DNA of 64,000 bases from Gracilimonas sp040882225 (GTDB lineage Bacteria; Bacteroidota; Rhodothermia; Balneolales; Balneolaceae). The stretch is from the NCBI GenBank assembly GCA_040882225.1, contig JBBEBR010000011.1, positions 30,904 through 94,903 of the forward strand, written 5' to 3'. The position numbers and the translations under genes were made by a program. The stretch's first letter is position 1, and every line of letters starts with the position of its first letter. Below the pieces are notes generated by a model. The model did not search any database and had not been told where the DNA came from. It saw only the letters and a list, made by a program, of their open reading frames with translations. Positions 35,232-44,222 of the stretch are shown here, in pieces.

Positions 35232-35270
35232 CTGGAAACGGGTAACGTGGGTTCTGCCAAAGGAATCCGA
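35232..35270 (+). pseudogene. Second decayed copy of the tRNA-Ser variable arm
   Basis: It begins CTGGAAACGGGTAACG and GGGTTCTGCC. The last part is shared with the insertion boundary of the previous copy rather than the intact tRNA. The following bases diverge. It is a serial duplication of the previous decayed copy. Confidence 0.65.
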
Positions 35271-35503
35271 TCAACGAATGGCGAAGCACGATTTGATAAG
35301 TTATAGATGGGGCATCCAAATTGGCTCCGGATAAACTTTGGAAATTTGCTTTCCATCGTTCGGCTCACTCTGAACAGGACAAAACTAAATACTTGGAGAG
35401 ACGCATGATGGAAGTGAGCTTTTCCGAAATGATCTGCGGTTGATGAACTGAAAGTTATTGAGCTTAACCTCTCGGCTCAACGAGCCGGGGTACTTTTAAC
35501 TGC

Positions 35504-36856
35504 TTACCTCTTCTTGATTTCACTCCATCGCTTCCAGAGCAAGGCTTCTCTGCCTTGATCGCCCGCTTCATACCAGGATTTATTTTTCAGCTCTTCAGGT
35601 AGATACTGCTGATCTACCCAATGATTTGGATGACTGTGAGGATATTTGTAATCCTTTGAAGCATTTTCAACCCCCAAATATTTGGCTCCGAGTTTATTCG
35701 CCGTTTTATCTTTCAAATAAGGAGGAACCCCTTTTGCACCTCGTTGTTTGATTTCTTCATTAACAGAAAAAATGGCTCCTGTACTGTTACTTTTGGGACA
35801 TATACTGAGGTACAAACAAGCATGAGATAAAAAGTACATTCCCTCAGGCATGCCGCATTTCATGAAAGCTTCGTGGCAGGAATTTACTACAGTAATAGCA
35901 TTTGGTTCGGCTAAACCCACATCTTCGCTGGAAAAAATAAACATACGCCGAAAAATAAAGTTGGGGTCATCGCCACCCTCCAGCATTGCGTTCATCCAAT
36001 ATAAAGCTGCATTAGGATCTGAGCCGCGCATCGATTTAATAAAAGCCGAGGCATAATGATAGTGTTCGTCTCCGGTTCTGTCGTAACGCACGTTTCGCTG
36101 TTGAATGCTTTCTTTAGCTATTTCCAGAGTTATGTTGATGGCTCCGGCTTCATCAGCTTCGCTTGAAAGAACAGCTACTTCAAGAGCGTTTAATGCATTT
36201 CGGATATCACCCCCGGCATACTCCGCCAGATGTTCGAGCGCTGCTTCGCTTATGTTGATATTCTTTTTACCGAGTCCACGCTCCTCGTCAGAAAGCGCGC
36301 GCTTTAGCATTAGGTAAACTTCATCATAATGCAAAGGGTGGAGTTCAAATAGCTGACAACGGGAAAGGAGGGGATTTACCAGCGAATAGAACGGATTTTC
36401 AGTTGTGGCTCCCACCAAAGTAATAATTCCAGATTCAAGATGAGGCAGCAGCGCGTCCTGTTGGGCTTTGTTCCAGCGATGGATTTCATCAACAAAAAGA
36501 ATGGTTTTTCGGCCGTTAAGCTTTCTGAGTTTTTCAGCTTTATCTACCACATTCCGGAGTTCTTTAATGCCATCTAAAACCGCGTTTATAACCTCGAACT
36601 GTGCTTTTATTTCACGGGAAATTACGTGAGCAAGAGTTGTTTTACCTGAGCTTGGAGGGCCATAAAAAATCAAAGAACCAATCACCCCCGCTTCAATCAT
36701 TCGGCGCAGCATTTTTCCTTCCCCAACGAGATGTTCCTGTCCCGCAAATTCATCTAAAGATTGTGGCCGCATTCTTGTAGCCAAAGGCTCGCTGTACTGC
36801 GGATTTTCTTTATTGTTTTGAAAGGAGTTTGACTTTTTGTCTTCGAATAAATCCAT
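35504..36856 (-). CDS. rarA: Replication-associated recombination protein A (RarA/MgsA)
   Basis: An AAA+ ATPase of about 450 residues that acts at stalled replication forks. RMRPQSLDEFAGQEHLVGEGKML opens the domain, the Walker A motif is FYGPPSSGKTTLAHVI, Walker B ILFVDEIHRWNK, sensor 1 LVGATTENP and sensor 2 AGGDIRNALNALE. The C-terminal part contains GSDPNAALYWMNAMLEGGDDPNFIFRRM and PHSHPNHWVDQQYLPEEL, the usual MgsA tail. The frame reaches an ATG at 36910, but the ATG at 36856 (MDLFEDKKS) matches the family N-terminus and is preferred. Confidence 0.95.
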   Translation of the reverse strand: MDLFEDKKSNSFQNNKENPQYSEPLATRMRPQSLDEFAGQEHLVGEGKMLRRMIEAGVIGSLIFYGPPSSGKTTLAHVISREIKAQFEVINAVLDGIKELRNVVDKAEKLRKLNGRKTILFVDEIHRWNKAQQDALLPHLESGIITLVGATTENPFYSLVNPLLSRCQLFELHPLHYDEVYLMLKRALSDEERGLGKKNINISEAALEHLAEYAGGDIRNALNALEVAVLSSEADEAGAINITLEIAKESIQQRNVRYDRTGDEHYHYASAFIKSMRGSDPNAALYWMNAMLEGGDDPNFIFRRMFIFSSEDVGLAEPNAITVVNSCHEAFMKCGMPEGMYFLSHACLYLSICPKSNSTGAIFSVNEEIKQRGAKGVPPYLKDKTANKLGAKYLGVENASKDYKYPHSHPNHWVDQQYLPEELKNKSWYEAGDQGREALLWKRWSEIKKR

Positions 36857-36913
36857 GCCGGTTTCAATGGGTAATGAAGAACGTATAAGGTAGAAGATTA
36901 AAATCTCCAATAA

Positions 36914-36959
36914 AATTCAACAGCATAATTTATTAAGGATTTTTGCTGCTGTTGAACTT
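36914..36959. repeat. Inverted repeat in front of rarA
   Basis: TTCAACAGCA (36916-36925) is mirrored perfectly by TGCTGTTGAA (36947-36956). The arms extend to about 13 bases with one mismatch and a 21-base spacer. It lies between rarA and the divergent sensor kinase gene and could be an operator or an attenuating hairpin. Confidence 0.45.
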
Positions 36960-37142
36960 GCATAAGAGCCTTCTTTTTCGTGTGCACGATACTGAATGGA
37001 AATCCCCGCAATTGAAACGGTGAGAATATTGCAGATGTCTTTTTTTCTAATTTTATTCCTGTTTGCTATTAGTATATCTTAATAGTTGTAAAGATTATCA
37101 CAGTTCAAAAGAAAATCAACGTTTAGGGGAATTACTGGGGAA

Positions 37143-38744
37143 ATGAAAGAGATTGCAACAACTCATTCTGGAATTTATAAGCCTTTAACTATGGATTACG
37201 CTATAGGGCGTTTATCCAGTAATCTCAATTTTTGGGGGCTTTTTGTCATATGGATTTCAATCATCGCCTTAACGATTTCCTCTGTATTTATAGTTGAAAG
37301 CTTCTTTGGCTTTTCTGACATCCTTAACCAAGATAAAATCGGGCAGGTATTTCTTATTCAAATCCCCATGCTTATTGGAATGCTGTTAGTGTTTTGGGTT
37401 GGATTTGAATGGGGATTTATTCCTGTGTTTATTTCCACTTTTATTCTGGCATTTACCGCTGCAATGACCTGGTACTGGGCTCTGTTGTATTCCATTTCAT
37501 TCACACTGGGTTTAGCGATTTATGCACTTGCCTATTATTGTTTGTCTTTTGATGTAAGCCTTCGATCACTAAAAAGTTTTGCGTTTTATGTGGTTGTATC
37601 CTTGTTCTCTGCGCTTGCATGCTCACTTGGGGCTTTTATCTGGAGCCGTTTTTATCACCTGCCTTTGTTCGAGACTTTGGTGATCTGGAAAAGCTGGTGG
37701 GTAAGTTTATTTCTCCAGGCATTTATTATTGGCGGACCGCTGCTCTACTTTTTCACCCCGGTGATTTATCGGTTTCGGGAGAAGAAGTTTGAAATTCCCC
37801 CAAAAAAAGAAGTATCTCTGACCTGGATCTACTCTACTATTTCTGTAGTGGTTTTTGTGCTTTCTATATTTATTATCTCCGCAAAATTACTTGGATCCGA
37901 ATCCATCAAAGATGAGATGGCGGGAGCTAATATTTCTTCAGCATTACTGGCAAGTATTGTAAGTGTAAACGAGTCTTTTGAAATTGTAGCCGTCATTTCT
38001 ATCGCTTTGATATTTTTTATAGGGATTGGCAGCATCTATTTGGTTGGAAGCTGGAACCGAAGCCTACAGACAGAGGTGAATGAACAAACAAAAGCCTTGC
38101 TTACAAATGAAAAGAAACTGAATTCCGCTTTAGGTGAACGAGACCTTTTGTTGAATGAAATTCATGAGCGGGTTCGAACCAACTTATCAATGGTACTGGC
38201 TATTCTGGAATTGCAATTGAAAGGGGGAAACAAGAAAACGAATGAAGAGATACTAAAAGATTCCCATTCCCTGATTCAGTCTCTCACAATTGTGCACGAA
38301 TCTATGGCGCAAACCAAAAAATCCGACAGTGTAGATTTAAAAAATTACGCCATCAAACTGTGCAACAGGCTTGATATGGCGCTTCGAAAAGAAGGCAAAC
38401 CAATTCAGCTAAAAGTAGATGCAAAAGAAGGATTAATTTTGCCCATGAAGCAGGCCATACCTTTCACCATCATTATAAACGAATTGGTTACAAATTCCTG
38501 CACACATGGATTTAGTATAGGTCAGAAAGGTTCCGTATCAATCAAAATGTCAAAACAAAAGGGAGAATTGCATCTAAAAGTAACAGATAATGGCAATGGA
38601 TTACCCGACAATTTTGAAGAATTGAAAGCAAAAGGAATTGGATTCAAAGTGTTGCGAGCATTTAGTAAGCAACTGAACGCAAATCTTGAAATTATTTCTG
38701 GTGATGTTACCTCGGTAAAGATAATAGTGCCCATACAAGAATAA
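37143..38744 (+). CDS. Membrane sensor histidine kinase, HisKA_2 type
   Basis: A 533-residue protein with eight or so hydrophobic segments in the first 300 residues, resembling a MASE1-type membrane sensor. The cytoplasmic part has a HisKA_2 dimerisation helix: LLNEIHERVRTNLSMVLAILELQ, where the expected H-x-R-V-K-N-N-L is close and the phosphoacceptor His is kept. The HATPase contains IIINELVTNSCTHGF (N box), VTDNGNGLPDNF (G1) and KGIGFKVLRAFSKQL (G2). No response regulator is adjacent, so its partner lies elsewhere. The signal is unknown. Confidence 0.85.
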   Translation: MKEIATTHSGIYKPLTMDYAIGRLSSNLNFWGLFVIWISIIALTISSVFIVESFFGFSDILNQDKIGQVFLIQIPMLIGMLLVFWVGFEWGFIPVFISTFILAFTAAMTWYWALLYSISFTLGLAIYALAYYCLSFDVSLRSLKSFAFYVVVSLFSALACSLGAFIWSRFYHLPLFETLVIWKSWWVSLFLQAFIIGGPLLYFFTPVIYRFREKKFEIPPKKEVSLTWIYSTISVVVFVLSIFIISAKLLGSESIKDEMAGANISSALLASIVSVNESFEIVAVISIALIFFIGIGSIYLVGSWNRSLQTEVNEQTKALLTNEKKLNSALGERDLLLNEIHERVRTNLSMVLAILELQLKGGNKKTNEEILKDSHSLIQSLTIVHESMAQTKKSDSVDLKNYAIKLCNRLDMALRKEGKPIQLKVDAKEGLILPMKQAIPFTIIINELVTNSCTHGFSIGQKGSVSIKMSKQKGELHLKVTDNGNGLPDNFEELKAKGIGFKVLRAFSKQLNANLEIISGDVTSVKIIVPIQE

Positions 38745-38822
38745 TTTCACCCCGTATAAAGAATTAGTTCTTGTAAGCCTCATGCTGTTTTGTAAATTAC
38801 AAGAAAACTAAAGTTCAGGAAC

Positions 38823-39368
38823 ATGAAACGATTTATACCTCTTACCGCACTTATAATTTTCATTTTTTCAGCGAGTACGCTTGCTCAGTTCGAAATCGGA
38901 GCCTCTTACGAGTTAAGAGATGAAGACCCACAAAGTGGCTTTGGCCTTCGCATTCAAAAGGGATTTACGGAAGCCTTGCCTATGATTGATATCGGCATAA
39001 GAGCACACGCCAGCTATTTCAACGAGCAGAATAGTTTGTCACAATCCGGGGCTACTTATTCACAAGATTTCACCAATTATGATTTTGGAGTTGCAGCGTA
39101 CGGTGGGATTTCTCTCGGTTTGTTGCAGCCTTACGTGGGATTAGGCTTGGGCTCAGAAACCACCGACCTAAGTTCGGATGATGTGCAGGGAGAAAATCGG
39201 GATGAGTCAAATATTTATTGGAATACTTTTGCTGGTGCTAAAGTTACAGTAATACCATTCTTGAAGCCCTTTCTGGAATATCGTTACTCAAATAAGCAGT
39301 TGAGTGAACCAACATTAGCGGATGCTCAGAATGGCCGTATCATATTTGGAATATCTCTTAGTTTCTGA
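38823..39368 (+). CDS. Small outer membrane beta-barrel protein
   Basis: A 181-residue protein with a signal peptide (MKRFIPLTALIIFIFSASTLAQ) followed by amphipathic strands with alternating hydrophobic residues (FEIGASYELRDED, GFGLRIQKGF, GISLGLLQPYVGLGLGSETTD, LEYRYSNKQ). It ends in the aromatic GRIIFGISLSF, the C-terminal phenylalanine used for outer membrane assembly. This resembles OmpW/OMP_b-brl eight-stranded porins. No specific substrate can be named. Confidence 0.78.
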   Translation: MKRFIPLTALIIFIFSASTLAQFEIGASYELRDEDPQSGFGLRIQKGFTEALPMIDIGIRAHASYFNEQNSLSQSGATYSQDFTNYDFGVAAYGGISLGLLQPYVGLGLGSETTDLSSDDVQGENRDESNIYWNTFAGAKVTVIPFLKPFLEYRYSNKQLSEPTLADAQNGRIIFGISLSF

Positions 39369-39383
39369 AAATTTTGTGGTTTG

Positions 39384-39411
39384 AAAGCGGATAATCACTC
39401 CGCTTTTTTTA
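39384..39411 (+). terminator. Intrinsic terminator after the beta-barrel gene
   Basis: AAAGCGGA (39384-39391) pairs with TCCGCTTT (39399-39406) with a 7-base loop, followed by a run of T residues. It lies 16 bases after the stop codon. Confidence 0.88.
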
Positions 39412-39493
39412 TATCCTTATTGTATCAGAAGTGCAAACCAATTACGTTATTAATACTTTGGAACTCCCTAAAGGAAGGTTTTTATAATAACAA

Positions 39494-41740
39494 ATGAGTA
39501 AAGTAGCTACCATAGATAAATATGATCTAAAAGGTCATAAACTAAAGAAAGCGCAGAAAGAAGATCTGAAGCAGCTGTTAGAGGTATGCCACGAACACAT
39601 TGAAAATGTAAATGATGAGGCCATTACCTGGGCTTTCAAACTTTGCTATCTCTCGCACGAAGGCATGACCCGCGCCTCTCACGAACCGTATTATTATCAC
39701 CCGGTTGAAGTTGCCAAAATTGTAGCTCGTGAAATCAATATCGATGATATTTCCGTGATAGCTTCGTTGCTGCACGATACCGTCGAAGATACGGATGTAA
39801 ACCTTGATGATATCCGCCATTGGTTTGGGGAAGATGTAGCCATAATTATTGACGGTGTCACCAAAATAGCCGGTGTTTTCAAAAGCAGAGACAGTAAACA
39901 GGCCGAAGCTTTTATGAAATTGTTGCTTTCCATGGCAGAGGACATCCGGGTTGTTCTTATCAAATTTGCCGACCGCCTGCACAATATGCGTACTATTCAG
40001 CATTTAAAGCGCGAAAAGCAGATAAAAATTGCTTCAGAAACAATGGAGCTATATGCGCCGCTTGCTCATCGGTTTGGGTTGTTTAGGATTAAAAATGAAC
40101 TCGAGGATTTATGCTTCAAAACTATAGATCCCACTTCTTTCAAATTTGTTGCCCGGAAATTGCGCGAGAAGAAAGAAGACCGGGAGGAGTTCATACATGA
40201 ATTCATGGATCCAATTGATAAAGAATTCAGAAAGTTAAATTTCAATTTTGAAATAAAAGGCCGGCCAAAGCACATTTTTTCTATTTACAGGAAAATGCAA
40301 CGGCAACAAAAACCTTTTGAAGAAATTTATGATCTCTTCGCCATTCGCATCATCCTTGAGAATCCTCATACAAAAGAGGATTGCTGGAGGGTTTACTCTA
40401 TTATCACCGACTGGTATACACCTATTCCGGAACGTTTCAGAGATTTTATTTCGGTGCCAAAAGCTAATGGATATCAATCGCTACACACAACGGTAATCAC
40501 CAATAAAGGCAAGAAAGTGGAGGTTCAGATCCGAACCCGGCGTATGGATGAAATTGCCGAAAAAGGGCTTGCCGCTCACTGGAAGTATAAAGAAGGAGCA
40601 CAGCAAGGTTCTGAAACCCTTGATAAGTTTGTGAATTGGGTGCGCGATGTGCTGGATAATCCCCGACCCGATGCCGCTACAGATTTCGTTAAAGATTTTC
40701 AGCTCAATCTTTATAAGAGTGAAATTTATGTTTTTACCCCAACAGGTGAGTTAAAAACTCTGCCGGTAAATGCGACTCCTATCGATTTCGCTTTCGAAAT
40801 TCATAGTGAAATTGGCGAAAGAGCAATGGCGGCCAAGGTAAATGGAAAGATGGTGCCGCTACGGCAAAAACTGCAAAATGGCGATCAGGTAGATATTATA
40901 ACGGGGAATAAGATCAACCTTAACCCCGACTGGATGGAAAATGTGGTCACTCATAAAGCACGATCCCGAATCAGGCAGTTTATTAAACAAAAGCAGCGAA
41001 AAGTCTCTGATGAAGGCCGGCAAATCTGGAATAAACGAGCAGAAAAAGGGAAACTCGAAATTTCTGATCAGGAGCTCACCCGTTTTGCGAAGAAATTTAA
41101 GTATGAGTCAACCCAGGATTTGTTTTACGAGATAGGTTCGGGTTCTTTTGAAATAAATGAGCTATTCAAAGACGTAAAGAAATATAAAAGCACCGGCCGT
41201 TTTGATGAACATGAACCCAATGAATCAGCTCCTTTAAATGAGGAAGAAATTCAACAAACATACATAAAAGCCGCTCGAACCGAGGGTGAAGGGCAGGCGC
41301 TGATTGTAAACGGAGAGTTGAGCAGCATTAAATATTCTTACGCCAGTTGTTGTAATCCAATTCCTGGTGACGATGTGTTAGGTTTTGTAAGCCGCACGGG
41401 TGAGATAAAAATTCATCGCACAATGTGTAATAATGCACAGCACCTTTTGCAAACTGAGGGCGATCGTATCGTTGACGTTAGCTGGCCCAAAAATCTGGAT
41501 GTAAAATTTTTAGGAGCCATCAAAGTTATTGGTGGCGATCGTGTTGGTATGATAAACGATATTACTGATGTTCTGTCGAAATCTCTGGAAACGAATATGA
41601 AAAGCATAAACGTAAGTAGTGACAGCGGAATGTTTGAAGGCATAATCACGATTTACGTGGATAACATCTCACATTTGAATAAGATTATGAAACGACTTGA
41701 AAAAGTAGAAGGAGTAAAAAACGTTTTACGTTATGAATAG
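39494..41740 (+). CDS. Bifunctional (p)ppGpp synthetase/hydrolase (Rel/SpoT)
   Basis: A 748-residue stringent-response enzyme. The N-terminal HD hydrolase has YYYHPVEVAKIV and the metal-binding LLHDTVEDTD, so hydrolase activity is expected. The synthetase has YDLFAIRIIL and ERFRDFISVPKANGYQSLHTTV; the RFRD sequence at the RxKD/ExDD position is of the charge type found in bifunctional Rel proteins rather than RelA. Then come TGS (EIYVFTPTGELKTLP), a Cys-containing region (SYASCCNPIPGDDVLGF) and the ACT domain (AIKVIGGDRVGMINDITDVLSK). Domain order and length are normal. It is monocistronic. Confidence 0.97.
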   Translation: MSKVATIDKYDLKGHKLKKAQKEDLKQLLEVCHEHIENVNDEAITWAFKLCYLSHEGMTRASHEPYYYHPVEVAKIVAREINIDDISVIASLLHDTVEDTDVNLDDIRHWFGEDVAIIIDGVTKIAGVFKSRDSKQAEAFMKLLLSMAEDIRVVLIKFADRLHNMRTIQHLKREKQIKIASETMELYAPLAHRFGLFRIKNELEDLCFKTIDPTSFKFVARKLREKKEDREEFIHEFMDPIDKEFRKLNFNFEIKGRPKHIFSIYRKMQRQQKPFEEIYDLFAIRIILENPHTKEDCWRVYSIITDWYTPIPERFRDFISVPKANGYQSLHTTVITNKGKKVEVQIRTRRMDEIAEKGLAAHWKYKEGAQQGSETLDKFVNWVRDVLDNPRPDAATDFVKDFQLNLYKSEIYVFTPTGELKTLPVNATPIDFAFEIHSEIGERAMAAKVNGKMVPLRQKLQNGDQVDIITGNKINLNPDWMENVVTHKARSRIRQFIKQKQRKVSDEGRQIWNKRAEKGKLEISDQELTRFAKKFKYESTQDLFYEIGSGSFEINELFKDVKKYKSTGRFDEHEPNESAPLNEEEIQQTYIKAARTEGEGQALIVNGELSSIKYSYASCCNPIPGDDVLGFVSRTGEIKIHRTMCNNAQHLLQTEGDRIVDVSWPKNLDVKFLGAIKVIGGDRVGMINDITDVLSKSLETNMKSINVSSDSGMFEGIITIYVDNISHLNKIMKRLEKVEGVKNVLRYE

Positions 41741-41888
41741 CTAAAAGCACTTAATAATAGTAGACTTTAATCACAGTAATCTTTACAATAGAGCGGATTA
41801 TTTATTTTAGGTCGAACGGTATTAAGCGTTTGGGATAATCAGGAAGGACAACGCTGTAGTAATCAGCATAACAAAAAATAATAATATA

Positions 41889-42215
41889 ATGACTTACACA
41901 AAACGAGATGTAGTGCGCCGTGTTGCAGAAGCCATGGATGAGCCGATGATTCAGGCAGAACCCTGGGTGGATGCGGTGATAGTAGCCTTACGAGAAATCA
42001 TGTTATCTGCAGATACGGAATGCCGTATTGAGATCAGAGATTTTGGGGTGTTTGAGGTAAAGGAAACTAAAGCCAAGCCAAAAGCACGGAATCCAAAAAC
42101 AAATGAAGTTATTTATGTGCCCGCACATAGAAAAACACACTTTAAGCCAAGTAAATTACTTAAAAAGTTCTTACGCCAACCATTAGAAGACGTAAAGAAA
42201 AAGAAAAAATCATAA
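41889..42215 (+). CDS. HU/IHF family DNA-binding protein
   Basis: A 108-residue nucleoid protein. The N-terminal helical part (TYTKRDVVRRVAEAMDEPM) and the beta-arm signature IEIRDFGVFEVKETKAKPKARNPKTNE followed by VPAHRKTHFKPSKLLKK are typical of HU/IHF. The C-terminus has extra lysines (KKKKKS). It is the first gene of a block with ruvX, def and fmt. Confidence 0.94.
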   Translation: MTYTKRDVVRRVAEAMDEPMIQAEPWVDAVIVALREIMLSADTECRIEIRDFGVFEVKETKAKPKARNPKTNEVIYVPAHRKTHFKPSKLLKKFLRQPLEDVKKKKKS

Positions 42216-42232
42216 ACCAATACACATAGTTT

Positions 42233-42655
42233 TTGCAGCACTATTCACGCCTTATAGGTATTGATGTTGGAACAAAAAGAGTTGGTATTGCTCAAACCGA
42301 CCTGTTAAAAACTATCGCATCACCGGTAGGCACATATTCACCCGATCAGGCCTTAACAGAGCTTGGTAAAATCATTGAAAATGCCCCGGTTGACAAATTT
42401 GTAGTAGGCTGGCCTTTAGCTCCAAATGGGGAGGAAGGCTCAGCCACACAAATGGCCCAAGACTTCATCGATAAGCTTCAGCAGTTATTTCCTAATATTG
42501 AAGTAGCGAAAGTTGATGAGAGATTTACCTCCAATATTGCCCGGGAATTAATGGTTACAGCTGGTGTACCTAAAAAAAAGAGAAAAGAAAAAGGAAGGGT
42601 AGACAAGATTGCCGCAGCCGTTATATTACAAACCTATTTAGACTCGAATATTTAA
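42233..42655 (+). CDS. ruvX: Putative Holliday junction resolvase RuvX/YqgF
   Basis: A 140-residue RNase H-fold protein of the YqgF family, thought to act in pre-16S rRNA 5' end maturation. The catalytic-site signatures are GIDVGTKRVGIAQTD, the FVVGWPLAPNGEEG loop, KVDERFTSNIAREL and GRVDKIAAAVILQTYL. The start is a TTG 18 bases after the HU stop, and def follows after a 3-base gap, so these genes form an operon. Confidence 0.92.
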   Translation: MQHYSRLIGIDVGTKRVGIAQTDLLKTIASPVGTYSPDQALTELGKIIENAPVDKFVVGWPLAPNGEEGSATQMAQDFIDKLQQLFPNIEVAKVDERFTSNIARELMVTAGVPKKKRKEKGRVDKIAAAVILQTYLDSNI

Positions 42656-42658
42656 AAC

Positions 42659-43213
42659 ATGCCTGTACTACCCATAGTTACTTATAATGATCCGGTACTT
42701 CGCCAAAAAACAGAGATTGTCAAAGAAAATACTCCAGAGTTGCAAACGCTCATCGACAACATGTTAGAAACAATGTACAATGCTGAAGGTGTAGGATTAG
42801 CCGCTCCGCAAATAGGAGAATCAATCAAGGTTTTTGTAATGGATACCGATTCTATGAATGAGGAGGATGAAGTGCCATACGGCCCCATGGCTATTATAAA
42901 TCCCATTATTTTAGAAAAGAAGGGAGATAAAGTATCTTTGGAAGAAGGTTGTTTGAGTATTCCTGAAGTGAATGATAAAGTATTTCGTCCAGAAACTATT
43001 GTGATCGAGTATTCTGATCGTGATTTCAACAAGCAACGCCTGGAAGCCGGTGGCTGGACATCCCGTGTGATTCAGCACGAGTACGATCATTTAGAGGGTA
43101 TACTGTTTTTGGATTACCTGAGTACCTTCAAAAGAAGGTTGCATAAATCGGTACTAAAAGAGATTGAAGCAGGAGATAAAAAGGTGAAATACCCTGTTCT
43201 GCCAAAACAATAA
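42659..43213 (+). CDS. def: Peptide deformylase
   Basis: A 184-residue metalloenzyme that removes the formyl group from nascent N-terminal Met. All three signature motifs are seen: EGVGLAAPQIG, EEGCLSIPEV with the metal-binding Cys, and QHEYDHLEGILFLD with the HExxH-type metal site. Its neighbour fmt encodes the enzyme that puts the formyl group on initiator tRNA, and the two are commonly linked. Confidence 0.97.
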   Translation: MPVLPIVTYNDPVLRQKTEIVKENTPELQTLIDNMLETMYNAEGVGLAAPQIGESIKVFVMDTDSMNEEDEVPYGPMAIINPIILEKKGDKVSLEEGCLSIPEVNDKVFRPETIVIEYSDRDFNKQRLEAGGWTSRVIQHEYDHLEGILFLDYLSTFKRRLHKSVLKEIEAGDKKVKYPVLPKQ

Positions 43214-43224
43214 ATGCTCCAATT

Positions 43225-44139
43225 ATGAATATTGTTTTTATGGGTTCTCCTGAATTTGCCCTGCCAAGCCTGGAGAAACTTTATGAATCTGCTCATACCA
43301 TAAAAGCTGTAGTAAGTAACAAAGACAAACGACGTGGCCGGGGATCTAAAACCTCGCCAACTCCTGTTAAAGCTCGGGCCCTGGAGCTAAATCTTCCTGT
43401 TATTGAAGCTGACGATTTGCAATCGGAGGAATTTGAAGAGTCGTTGAAAGCTTTGAATGCCGATCTTTTCGTAGTTGTAGCTTTCAGAATATTGCCGAAA
43501 AATATTTTAGAGATTCCCCGAAAAGGGTCTGTTAATTTGCATGCTTCTTTGTTGCCAAAGTACCGTGGAGCGGCTCCCATCCATTGGGCTATTATAAACG
43601 GGGAGGAGGAAACGGGCTGTACTGTTTTTTTTCTTGATGAGTTGGTAGATACCGGCAACATCCTTGCACAAAAGAAAACTCATATTGGCGAAAATGAAAC
43701 AACCGGGGAACTTTATGAAAGGCTCAGGCATTTAGGCAGCGATTTATTAGTTGAGGCTGTTAACAGTATTAAAACTGGCGATTATACTCTGAGTTCACAA
43801 AATGAAGCTTTTGCTACTCCGGCGCCCAAATTATTTAAAGATGACAGCCATATAAATTTTCAACTTCCGGCTAATCAAGTGCATAATAAAATAAGAGGTT
43901 TAAGCCCTTTCCCAACTGCATGGGCGGAATGGCATGGCCAGAAATTCAATATATATCGATCTAAAAAAGGTGAAACGGCAAATATAGAACCGGGTGAACT
44001 TTTAGTACGTGAAAATTGTCTTTTTGTGGGATGCGAAAGCGGAACTATTGAATTACTGGAAGTACAGTTACCTGGTACTAAAAGACTTACAGGAGAAGAA
44101 TTTATCCGAGGCTATGAAATAGCAGGAAAACTGGCCTGA
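43225..44139 (+). CDS. fmt: Methionyl-tRNA formyltransferase
   Basis: A 304-residue enzyme that formylates Met-tRNA(fMet) using 10-formyl-THF. The N-terminal formyltransferase domain contains MGSPEFALPSLEKL, the catalytic SVNLHASLLPKYRGAAPIHWAI with Asn/His, and VDTGNIL. The C-terminal OB-like domain includes NKIRGLSPFPTAWAEW. It starts 11 bases after def, completing HU-ruvX-def-fmt. Confidence 0.97.
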   Translation: MNIVFMGSPEFALPSLEKLYESAHTIKAVVSNKDKRRGRGSKTSPTPVKARALELNLPVIEADDLQSEEFEESLKALNADLFVVVAFRILPKNILEIPRKGSVNLHASLLPKYRGAAPIHWAIINGEEETGCTVFFLDELVDTGNILAQKKTHIGENETTGELYERLRHLGSDLLVEAVNSIKTGDYTLSSQNEAFATPAPKLFKDDSHINFQLPANQVHNKIRGLSPFPTAWAEWHGQKFNIYRSKKGETANIEPGELLVRENCLFVGCESGTIELLEVQLPGTKRLTGEEFIRGYEIAGKLA

Positions 44140-44222
44140 GATTTATTTCACATTCTTTCCGAAATTAATTTGAGATATACGCTTCGTTTTTTATCATCAG
44201 CCAAACCTTAGAAAATAAAAAT

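Larger units (their letters stand above)
35140..35503. other. Gene-free region downstream of tRNA-Ser with decayed tRNA fragments
   Basis: These 364 bases contain two partial, decayed copies of the tRNA-Ser 3' half (listed separately) in the first 130 bases. The rest (about 35280-35503) has no recognised gene, hairpin or repeat apart from a short CGGCTCAACGAGCCG palindrome near 35473-35487. Confidence 0.6.

Noticed and set aside
35086..35319. A 77-codon minus-strand frame opposite tRNA-Ser
   Set aside because: Its repeated NPRYPFP peptide comes from antisense translation of the tRNA variable arm and its two decayed copies. It is not a gene.
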